NCBI GenBank assembly: GCA_964488685.1
Contig: CAZAVY010000110.1
Span: 1-7,771 of the forward strand
Length of the DNA: 7,771 bases
Origin: GCA-001735895 sp964488685
GTDB lineage: Bacteria > Pseudomonadota > Gammaproteobacteria > GCA-001735895
Direction of reading: 5' to 3'
A program made the position numbers and the translations under genes. The notes beneath the pieces were generated by a model, which saw only the letters and a program-made list of their open reading frames with translations, did not search any database and was not told the DNA's origin. This document shows positions 1 to 6,397 of the stretch, in pieces (the first letter of the stretch is position 1; every line of letters begins with the position of its first letter).

Positions 1-228
1 TATACCTTTATCGCGTAAAATGGCGAGATGTTGCGAGATATTACTTTGTGAAGTCCCCACATTTTCAACGATCCCCTGGACGCAAACCTCGCGGCTGCCC
101 AGGGTGCACAGAATTTTTAAACGCAGTGGGTGCGACATCGCCTTTAGCGAACGTGAAGCTATTTCAATATCGGCTGCCCGCGCGAGCAATAGTTCGCTGT
201 CGATTCCTGCCAAGGTTTCAGTATTCAT
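1..228 (-). CDS. ArsR/SmtB-family winged-helix transcriptional regulator, partial (C-terminus off the left edge)
   Basis: The reverse strand reads from an ATG at 228 to the window edge with no stop, giving the first 76 residues. Residues 28-76 match the ArsR DNA-binding core: a Ser-His-Pro-Leu-Arg-Leu-Lys-Ile-Leu segment (32-40) followed by the helix-turn-helix Thr-Ser-Gln-Ser-Asn-Ile-Ser-Gln-His-Leu (59-68) and Leu-Arg-Asp-Lys-Gly-Ile. Members are homodimeric repressors released by metals, thiols or other inducers. The classical metal motif ELCVCDL is not intact: the equivalent stretch is Arg-Glu-Val-Cys49-Val-Gln, with only one Cys. Cys41 lies in the Ile-Leu-Cys context where sulfide/persulfide-sensing ArsR proteins of the BigR/SqrR type carry a reactive Cys, from memory of that family. 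The partner Cys would be off-window. A weak AGG lies 4 bases before the ATG. The gene is divergent from envC and its own operon lies to the left. The family call is firm; the inducer is unknown. Confidence 0.9.
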   Translation of the reverse strand, partial: MNTETLAGIDSELLLARAADIEIASRSLKAMSHPLRLKILCTLGSREVCVQGIVENVGTSQSNISQHLAILRDKGI

Positions 229-231
229 TTG

Positions 232-262
232 CCTAAGTGTATTACCAAACGTTAATATTAGG
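232..262. promoter_or_regulatory. Possible operator between the ArsR-type gene and envC (imperfect inverted repeat)
   Basis: The 42-bp divergent gap contains CCTAA at 232-236 and its exact inverse TTAGG at 258-262. Between them lie TATTA (239-243) and the 8-bp palindrome TAATATTA (253-260). ArsR-family repressors commonly bind AT-rich inverted repeats near their own start codon, so this could be an autoregulatory operator that also touches the envC leader, since the right arm overlaps the envC Shine-Dalgarno region. The arms are asymmetric (a 3-base insertion on the left), so this is suggestive only. Confidence 0.25.
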
Positions 263-270
263 GAACGATT

Positions 271-1467
271 ATGAATAATCACCGGGCTAATGTCTATATC
301 ATCGCGGTATTTGTGCTGCTGCCATTTTTGCTTACCACCCAGGTGGTCATGTCCCGGTCAATTGCCGCAGACAAAATAATCAAACAGGAACAGCTCAAGA
401 ATATACAGCGAAAGATCAAAAAAGTGAAACAGGCTATCGATGTCAAGGAGAACAATAAGTCACGCTATATCAAACAACTGAAATCGATAGAGCGCAAGGT
501 CGGCAAAGTCAGCCAACAGATTAGGGATGCCGTTGGTGAGATCACCGCTAAAAAGTCTGAACTCGCAACCTTGCGCTCTACCCGCCTGAAACATCAGCGC
601 CAACTCAGCCGGGAAAATGAAACCCTGGCGCAGCAGGTATACGCAGCGTTTACACTGGGACGGCAGGAAAAGGTAAAACTGCTGTTTTCACAACAGGATC
701 CACAAAGCTTGCAGCGCAATCTGGTTTACTACCGGTATTTCTCCAACGCGCGGCTTGATTTGATCAAGGGCGTGCAACACAACATCGACAAAATCGTCGA
801 AACCGAGCAGCTGATTCAGCAGGCCCGGCTTGGCCTGGAAAAAAATCAGCAAGCGTTGAGCGCCCGAAAAAAAGAACTGAATAAGGATCTCGGCAAGCGA
901 AAAACAATAATCGGATCGCTTGATATACAATTGAAAAAGCAGGGCGGTAACCTATCCAGGCTAGAGGATGAAGCCGCGCAGCTACAAAATCTGATCGATT
1001 CGATTCAGGAAATTTTTGCAGACGACCCCGAATCAGGCATTTCACAAAAACCCTTTGCCAAACTGAAAGGCAAGCTCGCGTGGCCGGTCAGAGGCAAGCT
1101 AAGAAGACTATTCGGTCGCAACAAACCACTTTCGGATTTACGCTGGCAGGGCGTCGTAATCGAGGCGCCAACGGGGCGACACGTGATGGCGATAGCCAAT
1201 GGTCGCGTCGCATTTTCCGACTGGCTGCGAGGACTTGGCAATCTGATCATAATCGATCACGGCAATTCTTATCTGTCACTTTACGGTCACAATGAATCAC
1301 TATTCAAATCCGTCGGTGACTGGGTAGAGGCCGGTGATGTCATCAGCAGTATCGGCAGTACCGGTGGACAGCAGAAATCTGCGCTCTACTTCGAAATTCG
1401 GAATAAGGGCAAACCGCAAAATCCGACCGGATGGTGCAAGGCCGCCAATACCTTTGCCTCGCGATAG
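271..1467 (+). CDS. envC: EnvC-family murein hydrolase activator (degenerate LytM/M23 domain)
   Basis: This 398-residue protein is predicted to be periplasmic. EnvC proteins sit on FtsEX and activate septal peptidoglycan amidases (AmiA/AmiB type) during cell separation. An N-terminal signal peptide is visible (hydrophobic core 9-27, plausible cleavage near Ala32/Ala33). It is followed by long Lys/Gln/Glu-rich coiled-coil stretches at about 35-120 and 160-248, then a C-terminal LytM domain at about 268-388. As in E. coli EnvC, the M23 zinc-site motifs are degenerate: the usual HxxxD position is Trp-Gln-Gly-Val-Val-Ile (292-297) and the HxH position is Leu-Tyr-Phe-Glu-Ile-Arg (372-377). This fits a non-catalytic activator. 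His340 in the Tyr-Gly-His-Asn segment is kept. The start is supported by AGGGA at 260-264, six bases before the ATG. The next gene, ctpA, is 166 bp downstream on the same strand. Confidence 0.9.
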   Translation: MNNHRANVYIIAVFVLLPFLLTTQVVMSRSIAADKIIKQEQLKNIQRKIKKVKQAIDVKENNKSRYIKQLKSIERKVGKVSQQIRDAVGEITAKKSELATLRSTRLKHQRQLSRENETLAQQVYAAFTLGRQEKVKLLFSQQDPQSLQRNLVYYRYFSNARLDLIKGVQHNIDKIVETEQLIQQARLGLEKNQQALSARKKELNKDLGKRKTIIGSLDIQLKKQGGNLSRLEDEAAQLQNLIDSIQEIFADDPESGISQKPFAKLKGKLAWPVRGKLRRLFGRNKPLSDLRWQGVVIEAPTGRHVMAIANGRVAFSDWLRGLGNLIIIDHGNSYLSLYGHNESLFKSVGDWVEAGDVISSIGSTGGQQKSALYFEIRNKGKPQNPTGWCKAANTFASR

Positions 1468-1584
1468 CCTCGGTACCGACCGCGCAGTCACTAAAGCTGT
1501 AATTTTCACAAGTTTGACGTAGAATTCGGCGACCCAGCCCCCATCTTTATGAACTGTTTATAACTAATGCGGCCTTATCTGGTC

Positions 1585-1590
1585 TACAAT
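1585..1590 (+). promoter_or_regulatory. Possible -10 element upstream of ctpA
   Basis: The 166-bp envC-ctpA gap contains TACAAT, a 5/6 match to the sigma-70 -10 consensus, 43 bases before the ctpA ATG. No good TTGACA-like box lies 16-18 bp upstream; a TTGACG at 1514-1519 is too far away. This is a weak call, but the gap is long enough that ctpA and the downstream deacetylase gene may have their own promoter. Confidence 0.22.
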
Positions 1591-1633
1591 ACCTAGTCAC
1601 AACCCTGGCCGCTAAGGTTTATCGGAGATTCGA

Positions 1634-2932
1634 ATGCTACAAAATTTACGTACCTCAACCTGGTTTCTAATCGGAACCCTGCTTGGACTATCTCTGGCGA
1701 TCGGACACAGCGTTTACGCGCTAAAAGATGATCGGCAGATCCCATTCGAAGACTTGCAGGCTTTCACCGAGGTTTTTTCCAAGGTTAAATCCGACTATGT
1801 CGAAGGAGTAGACGACAAGAAACTTATCGAAGACGCGATTCGCGGCATGCTCAATGGACTCGATCCGCACTCGTCTTATCTCAATACCTCTGAATTCAGC
1901 GACCTGAAAATCGGGACCACCGGACAATTCGGGGGATTGGGGATCGAGGTTGGCATGGAGAACGGTTTCGTCAAGGTCATTTCACCCATCGACGATACCC
2001 CTGCCGCGCGCGCCGGCGTCATGGCCAGCGACCTCATCATCAAACTCGACGACAGATCGGTCAAGGGTATGTCCCTGAACGAAGCCGTCAAAATCATGCG
2101 TGGCAAGCCCAACACCGCTATCGACCTGACTATCATACGCGATGGCGAAGCCCTGCCCCTGGTGATCAATATCACGCGCGAAATTATCCGTGTTAAAAGT
2201 GTCAAGAATCGCATGCTCGAACCGGGATTTGGCTATATTCGTATCACAAATTTCCAGTCGCGTACCACCACCGATCTACTCAAGGCAATTTCGGATCTGC
2301 AAAAACAGGAACATCTGAAAGGTATGGTACTCGACCTGCGTAACAATCCAGGTGGTGTGCTCAATGGTGCGATCGGTGTTTCCGACGCATTCATCAACGA
2401 TGGTTTAATCGTCTATACCGAGGGGCGGATCGAAGATTCCAGCCATCGTTACCTGGCCACGCCGGGCGATAGCCTCAACGGCGCCCCCCTGGTAGTACTG
2501 GTCAATGGCGGCTCGGCCTCGGCTTCTGAAATTGTCGCCGGCGCGATTCAGGACCACAACCGCGGCATCATTATGGGTACCCGATCATTTGGCAAGGGTT
2601 CGGTTCAAACCATTCAGGAATTGCGCAATGGATCGGCGGTAAAGCTGACCACCGCGCGATACTTTACACCGAATGGGCGCTCGATCCAGGCCAAGGGTAT
2701 CGAACCGGATATCAAGTTGAGCACCCTGAAGCTGTCAAATTCCGATGCAATCGCTCCTGATGCCTATTCTGAAAAAGATCTCGAAGGTCGTCTCAGCAAT
2801 CCCGATGGTGAAAGCGGCGCCACCGATAAGGATAATGATAGCGAGGTATTGGCACAAACAGATTTTCAGCTATACGAGGCGCTCAGCCTGTTGAAAGGCC
2901 TGACGATACTTAGCAAAATTAACAAAAGCTAA
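1634..2932 (+). CDS. ctpA: Carboxyl-terminal processing protease, S41 family, with PDZ domain
   Basis: This 432-residue periplasmic serine protease belongs to a family that trims or degrades envelope proteins from their C-termini. In other bacteria such proteases control peptidoglycan hydrolases, often with an adaptor lipoprotein. An N-terminal hydrophobic segment (about 10-24) with Val-Tyr-Ala at 27-29 looks like a cleavable signal. A helical N-domain (about 36-90) carries the conserved Gly-Leu-Asp-Pro-His-Ser-Ser-Tyr-Leu (75-83). A PDZ domain covers about 97-180 and the S41 catalytic core about 184-360. The catalytic Ser is Ser296 in Asn-Gly-Gly-Ser-Ala-Ser-Ala-Ser-Glu-Ile (291-300). The general-base Lys is Lys321 in Ser-Phe-Gly-Lys-Gly-Ser-Val-Gln (318-325), with Gln325 also conserved. 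The length is typical of bacterial CtpA rather than the larger Prc. GGAG at 1624-1627, six bases before the ATG, fixes the start. The acidic C-terminal tail (about 365-432) is less conserved. The co-directional deacetylase gene follows after 8 bp. Confidence 0.95.
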   Translation: MLQNLRTSTWFLIGTLLGLSLAIGHSVYALKDDRQIPFEDLQAFTEVFSKVKSDYVEGVDDKKLIEDAIRGMLNGLDPHSSYLNTSEFSDLKIGTTGQFGGLGIEVGMENGFVKVISPIDDTPAARAGVMASDLIIKLDDRSVKGMSLNEAVKIMRGKPNTAIDLTIIRDGEALPLVINITREIIRVKSVKNRMLEPGFGYIRITNFQSRTTTDLLKAISDLQKQEHLKGMVLDLRNNPGGVLNGAIGVSDAFINDGLIVYTEGRIEDSSHRYLATPGDSLNGAPLVVLVNGGSASASEIVAGAIQDHNRGIIMGTRSFGKGSVQTIQELRNGSAVKLTTARYFTPNGRSIQAKGIEPDIKLSTLKLSNSDAIAPDAYSEKDLEGRLSNPDGESGATDKDNDSEVLAQTDFQLYEALSLLKGLTILSKINKS

Positions 2933-2940
2933 GGCGCGCG

Positions 2941-3726
2941 ATGCCCCGGCCCTCATGGTTGATCCCGCTGATCGCCTGCGCCGGGTTAGCCCAGGCTGAC
3001 CAGCGACCGGTTTTATCGCTGGTGATCGATGATCTCGGCTACTCCCTGGAATCCGGCAAGCAAGTCATCGATCTTGTCGGCGATCACACCTATGCAATTA
3101 TTCCGGGTGCGACCTACAGTCGCAAACTGGCTCAGCATGCACAGGATCGAAACAAGGAAGTCATCCTGCACTTGCCAATGCAATCCATAAATTCGACCAC
3201 CGCACACGAGGCTAATGGTCTCAACGAGGCGATGAACGAAGACCAGTTAACCGCCATGGTCCGTTCGCTGCTGTCGCAAATTCCGTTCATCCGGGGCGTT
3301 AACAATCACATGGGCAGCCATCTGACCGAATACGACTTTTTCATGCGCCCGGTAATGGACAGTATTCGTGGCTATAATCCCAAGCTTTATTTTCTGGACA
3401 GCCGCACTTCACCCCGCAGTGTGGCTTACGCACAGGCTCTCAGCGCAGGCCTGAATTCAATTACGCGCGATGTATTTTTAGACCATGAAGACAATCCCGC
3501 ATCGATCAGGCTGCAATACAACATCTGGCTGAGCCGGGCGCGCGAGCGCGGTTCGGCGATAGCCATCGGTCATCCACATCGGCATACGATTGCGGTATTG
3601 CGTCAAAACCTGCCTGAAGCGAACCTTGAGTTTAAATTCATGCGCATTTCCGAATTAATCGGGGAACGCAAAGTCCGCGGCTACTCCTCCCATTGGCGCG
3701 AACAGATATCCAGGCTGATTCCGTAA
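2941..3726 (+). CDS. yibQ: Divergent polysaccharide deacetylase family protein (YibQ-like)
   Basis: This 261-residue protein is predicted to be exported: the short N-terminus has a hydrophobic stretch (about 6-16) ending in Ala-Gln-Ala (17-19), a plausible signal peptidase site. The fold is the NodB-like (beta/alpha) deacetylase barrel of the divergent polysaccharide deacetylase 2 family. Visible family motifs are Ile-Asp-Asp-Leu-Gly-Tyr (29-34), Leu-His-Leu-Pro-Met (76-80), Asn-Asn-His-Met-Gly-Ser-His (121-127), Phe-Leu-Asp-Ser-Arg-Thr-Ser (151-157), Asp-Val-Phe-Leu-Asp-His (177-182) and Ile-Ala-Ile-Gly-His-Pro-His (207-213). The Asp/His residues could form a metal site. The natural substrate of this family is not established, so peptidoglycan or another envelope glycan is only an inference from its neighbours envC and ctpA. 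An AAGG (2931-2934) overlapping the ctpA stop codon serves as ribosome site, so the two genes are probably cotranscribed. Confidence 0.9.
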   Translation: MPRPSWLIPLIACAGLAQADQRPVLSLVIDDLGYSLESGKQVIDLVGDHTYAIIPGATYSRKLAQHAQDRNKEVILHLPMQSINSTTAHEANGLNEAMNEDQLTAMVRSLLSQIPFIRGVNNHMGSHLTEYDFFMRPVMDSIRGYNPKLYFLDSRTSPRSVAYAQALSAGLNSITRDVFLDHEDNPASIRLQYNIWLSRARERGSAIAIGHPHRHTIAVLRQNLPEANLEFKFMRISELIGERKVRGYSSHWREQISRLIP

Positions 3727-3742
3727 TTATCACCTTGAACGG

Positions 3743-3765
3743 TTCCTGAGCCCATTTTTCAGGAA
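3743..3765. repeat. Hairpin in the convergent region between the yibQ-like gene and the kinase
   Basis: TTCCTGA (3743-3749) pairs exactly with TCAGGAA (3759-3765) across a 9-base loop. It lies 16 bases after the yibQ stop, a natural position for a transcript end between convergent genes. Neither strand has a U-tract after the stem, so an intrinsic terminator is not well supported. It could be a 3'-end-stabilising or weak bidirectional hairpin. Confidence 0.3.
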
Positions 3766-3980
3766 GAGGGAGTCAGTACCTGGTCTGGGAGGGCTGTGGA
3801 CATGGGCCCGATCTGCGTCAACGAATCCATTACCCCGCCGAAGGGTATAATGTGCCCACTGCGGGCGTTCTTCCCGAAGTCGGTTTGATATGCCGCTAAC
3901 ACCGCATAGATGCCTCGGCTCGCAATTACTGCCCCCAGCAACCGGCATCCGATCGCAGACCAGTAGATCGGGTGGATCAT
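3759..3980 (-). CDS. Doubtful small ORF downstream of the kinase, possibly a remnant
   Basis: A 73-codon reading frame begins at an ATG 20 bp after the kinase stop codon and fills most of the 273-bp convergent gap. It is not recognised with confidence. In favour: its third codon positions are clearly G/C-rich (52 of 73 codons end in G or C), and the N-terminal half (about residues 5-31) could be a membrane helix. Residues 42-53 read Ser-Gly-His-Ile-Ile-Pro-Phe-Gly-Gly-Val-Met-Asp, which recalls the C-terminal Ser-Gly-x-Leu-x-Pro-Gly-His-Gly-Gly-x-x-Asp signature of phosphatidate cytidylyltransferases, but with the His lost and one residue missing. Against: no Shine-Dalgarno sequence is visible before the ATG, the ORF is short, and the resemblance could be chance. 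It may be a degraded fragment, a tiny membrane protein, or non-coding. Confidence 0.25.
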   Translation of the reverse strand: MIHPIYWSAIGCRLLGAVIASRGIYAVLAAYQTDFGKNARSGHIIPFGGVMDSLTQIGPMSTALPDQVLTPSS

Positions 3981-3999
3981 GGAGCGAATTATCGCGGTC

Positions 4000-5511
4000 T
4001 CAGTCCTGATTTTCCAGTCTTGAATTAGCGCTCGGGAAACGCGCGATAAATTGTACTCCGCGCATATCCAGCGGTACAAATACCAGCTTTGACGAGCGTT
4101 TTTTATTCCTGACATCGAGCACCCAATGCGGTAACAAAGGATCCGTTGTATCCACATGACTGCTGTCTTCACCGTCGGCCAGTGCGGAAATCAGCTGGGG
4201 TTTCTTTGCCCCCTTCGGGCTGATTTCAACGCTGGCAATCGGCGCGTCAAAAGCCCACTCGTGACGCTTGCCAGGCTCGCTTTCCGAGTCCCCGGTTTGA
4301 CACATTGGTCTGCCATTGATATCGACAATATCGATCTGCTGCCGGCATAATTCACCATTGGTCAATTTGACGCTCAGAGAAATGTCGTCCTCCCGGCTGT
4401 CAATATTTTTAAACACGATCGATCCTTCGAAACCCTTGCAAATTTCATTGACAAAATAGAGGCCCAGGCCCTTGCCGTGGTGTTCCCGGATGCGGCGCGA
4501 AGAAAACCCGAGCTGGTAGATTTTATCCTGCTCATCCTGGTTGATCCGCGGCCCGCGATTATAGACCTTGAAAATGACTTCCCCGTCACGCTGCGCCAGA
4601 CTAATCCCGACACTGCTGTAATGATTTTTGTGGGCTTTCCGACTGTAGAACAAGGCATTGTTGAGCAGATTCTCAATCAGTAACACCATATGATTTTCAT
4701 TGCCCAGCATTTCGCTATCGGCCTGCAGAATAATTTTAAATTTCCCGTCGGCGTAGCTGCCGGGCTTTGGCCACACCCCGTTTAAACCGAGCTTCTCAGG
4801 ATCTTCAATGATCGGTAGCAGTGCGCGGCACAATGCGTGGCTCATCATGAAAGTCGGCTGGAAAGGTGCCGCTTCGGCATCCGTTTTATTCAGCTGCGCC
4901 TGAAAATAATGTTCTTCGCAATCGTAAATCTGGTTGGCGACATGCAAGGTGATATTGTCGGTGGTTGACAAGTCGAGCAAATCCCACAGATAAAGCAGCC
5001 CGTTGGCGGCTTCACGATATTGCCGGCCCTGTTCTTCATCACAGTATTTCTGGGCCTGTTTGAGCGCGGTCTGAGCCTTGTCGTAGCTTATGACGCCATT
5101 GTGGCGCACCTCGGAGGCTATGTTTTTGAAGTGTAAAAACTTTTCATCGTACTCGATATATTCAAGCAATCGCTCGCTGATAAACATTTTCAGTTTATCC
5201 GCATGGTCGGAATAGGTGCGTGCACGTGTGCCGAGTTGCCGCTTCGAATCAAACAATTCGCTGATCTGATCCTGGAATTGTTTTAACTGCGCCCTGCAAC
5301 GCTCACTCTGTTTCAAAAAACGCCAGATATCCATAAATATCAGCAACAGCAACAAGGCCAGCGCGATCAGCAGATTGTCGCTTTGCAACAACGGCGCCGG
5401 CAACCCTTCGGGCGTGAACAGATCCGCATTGGCGAGCGTGAACTGCCAGCTGACAATGGCCAGCGCACCCAGGGTACTCAACCAGGGGTAGTGAATGCGC
5501 ACAGGTTTCAT
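4000..5511 (-). CDS. Membrane sensor histidine kinase-like protein with atypical H-box and a C-terminal extension
   Basis: This 503-residue protein has two hydrophobic segments (about 11-29 and 46-62) separated by only ~16 residues, so little is exposed outside. A coiled-coil linker (about 64-115) and a DHp-like helical pair follow: helix 1 about 118-155, helix 2 about 163-184 ending Trp-Asp-Leu-Leu-Asp-Leu-Ser. The HATPase_c domain spans about 255-385: N-box Glu-Asn-Leu-Leu-Asn-Asn-Ala (280-286), G1 Tyr-Asn-Arg-Gly-Pro-Arg-Ile (317-323), F-box Leu-Gly-Phe-Ser-Ser (334-338), G2 Gly-Lys-Gly-Leu-Gly-Leu (346-351). The G1 Asp that normally contacts adenine is Asn318. The expected His-Glu-Leu-Arg reads Ser133-Glu-Val-Arg, with His127 and His137 nearby. 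Residues 386-503 are a polar extension I do not recognise. The start codon overlaps the regulator's stop (ATGA), implying translational coupling. The kinase role is likely from the pairing; the signal and activity are unknown. Confidence 0.85.
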   Translation of the reverse strand: MKPVRIHYPWLSTLGALAIVSWQFTLANADLFTPEGLPAPLLQSDNLLIALALLLLLIFMDIWRFLKQSERCRAQLKQFQDQISELFDSKRQLGTRARTYSDHADKLKMFISERLLEYIEYDEKFLHFKNIASEVRHNGVISYDKAQTALKQAQKYCDEEQGRQYREAANGLLYLWDLLDLSTTDNITLHVANQIYDCEEHYFQAQLNKTDAEAAPFQPTFMMSHALCRALLPIIEDPEKLGLNGVWPKPGSYADGKFKIILQADSEMLGNENHMVLLIENLLNNALFYSRKAHKNHYSSVGISLAQRDGEVIFKVYNRGPRINQDEQDKIYQLGFSSRRIREHHGKGLGLYFVNEICKGFEGSIVFKNIDSREDDISLSVKLTNGELCRQQIDIVDINGRPMCQTGDSESEPGKRHEWAFDAPIASVEISPKGAKKPQLISALADGEDSSHVDTTDPLLPHWVLDVRNKKRSSKLVFVPLDMRGVQFIARFPSANSRLENQD

Positions 5512-6314
5512 TTTCGATCGCCGCCGGGCGGTTTCCAGTAATAAGCGCCCTCGTCTCCAAACGTGACTATGCCTTCGCTATGGTTGCATAGCTCGCTGAA
5601 GCTGCCCGCTCGAGCCTCGACCGCATCGAAGGCACGACGCAGCGTCTTGATATGCTGACGATAACTGGCATAGGAGAACTTTTCCTGATCCAGATCGAGT
5701 CGTTCCGCGATCTGACCTGCACTCAGGGGACGTGGTGACGATTCCATCAGCGCACGTAATAATTTTCGCGGAATCGGCGCCAGCGGCCGCTTTGAATTAC
5801 TCGGGTTCATCAGCCGTCGTCCCTTCCAGTAGACATCCCAGGTATTCAGGTCGATCGTTAAATCCCCACTGCTGATGATGTTAATGGTAGCCGATAGATC
5901 GGTATCGATGGACGCCTGTCGGAGTACCGCTTTGATACGCCAACACAGTACCTGCTCGACATTGTGCTGATGCTTGGCAATGAAATCAGTGGCCGAGAAT
6001 TGCGCGTGGGCATCACGTTCGATTTCAGTACCACTGTGTTCCGACAGGTAAATAATAGGCAAACGCGGCCATTTCTTGCGGAGTGCGTTGGAAACCGAAA
6101 ATCCGGCCTGGTCGTTGCCGTTCATGCGCGCATCCAGCAAAGCGACATCGGGTGGTGAATCTTTATCGGTTAACGCTATCTTCTGGCGCGCGGCCTCGGC
6201 AAAATTTAAAACCGTCAGCGAATTCGGTTTACCGTCAAAATCTTCGGCTTCGAGCACAGGAGAAAACTTCTTGATCCAGTGCGATTGATCTTCAACCCAG
6301 AAAATCGTGGCCAT
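5508..6314 (-). CDS. Two-component response regulator, receiver plus OmpR/PhoB-like winged helix
   Basis: This 268-residue cytoplasmic regulator pairs with the downstream kinase. The receiver domain (about 2-130) keeps the catalytic set: Glu8-Asp9 in the acidic pocket, phospho-acceptor Asp61 in Val-Ala-Leu-Leu-Asp-Ala-Arg, Ser91 in the switch position (Ile-Ile-Tyr-Leu-Ser), and Lys114 in Phe-Ile-Ala-Lys. The C-terminal part (about 148-262) resembles the PhoB/OmpR winged helix. Its order is Gly-Asp-Leu-Thr-Ile-Asp-Leu (150-156), a first helix near 181-192, Leu-Ser-Ala-Gly-Gln-Ile-Ala-Glu (197-204), a recognition-helix candidate with His-Ile-Lys-Thr-Leu-Arg-Arg (221-227), and a terminal Gly-Ile-Val-Thr-Phe (248-252) then Gly-Ala-Tyr-Tyr-Trp (256-260) like the family hairpin. 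The effector is divergent from textbook members. The ATG at 6314 has only a distant AGGA. The gene is divergent from the membrane gene at 6520, which makes that gene and the pair itself likely targets. Confidence 0.9.
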   Translation of the reverse strand: MATIFWVEDQSHWIKKFSPVLEAEDFDGKPNSLTVLNFAEAARQKIALTDKDSPPDVALLDARMNGNDQAGFSVSNALRKKWPRLPIIYLSEHSGTEIERDAHAQFSATDFIAKHQHNVEQVLCWRIKAVLRQASIDTDLSATINIISSGDLTIDLNTWDVYWKGRRLMNPSNSKRPLAPIPRKLLRALMESSPRPLSAGQIAERLDLDQEKFSYASYRQHIKTLRRAFDAVEARAGSFSELCNHSEGIVTFGDEGAYYWKPPGGDRK

Positions 6315-6351
6315 CAGTGCGTTAAGTCCTGCGCTTCATACAAGTGCCCCA

Positions 6352-6357
6352 AGTATA
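6352..6357 (-). promoter_or_regulatory. Possible -10 element for the response regulator-kinase operon
   Basis: On the minus strand TATACT lies 37 bases upstream of the regulator ATG, a 5/6 match to the sigma-70 -10 consensus. No clear -35 box is found 16-18 bp further upstream, where the sequence is AAAGCA-like, so an activator might be needed, or the true promoter is elsewhere. This is a weak call. Confidence 0.25.
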
Positions 6358-6397
6358 CAGTTGCTTGCCGCTGCTGCTTTATTCGGCCTGGTAATGT

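Noticed and set aside
20..274. Plus-strand frames over the left edge
   Set aside because: They overlap the ArsR-type gene on the other strand, whose HTH core is unmistakable. The plus-strand translations show no family features.
1470..1479. TCGGTACCGA palindrome just after the envC stop
   Set aside because: A 10-bp perfect palindrome with no loop and no following T-run. It is not a terminator, and too short to claim as an operator.
3743..3765. Rho-independent terminator between the convergent genes
   Set aside because: The 7-bp stem is real but no U-tract follows on either strand, so it is listed only as a hairpin.
3846..3851. Perfect TATAAT on the plus strand in the convergent gap
   Set aside because: No -35-like box at 16-18 bp upstream, and no plus-strand gene lies downstream before the minus-strand kinase gene. 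Probably chance.
3730..3948. Minus-strand 72-codon frame in the convergent gap
   Set aside because: Its translation is rich in Arg, Pro and Gly with no domain-like pattern. It overlaps the slightly better-supported 3759-3980 frame in a different phase.
5521..5531. CCGCC/GGCGG inverted repeat just before the kinase start
   Set aside because: A 1-base loop is sterically impossible for the full stem. It lies inside the regulator's coding end and is probably incidental.
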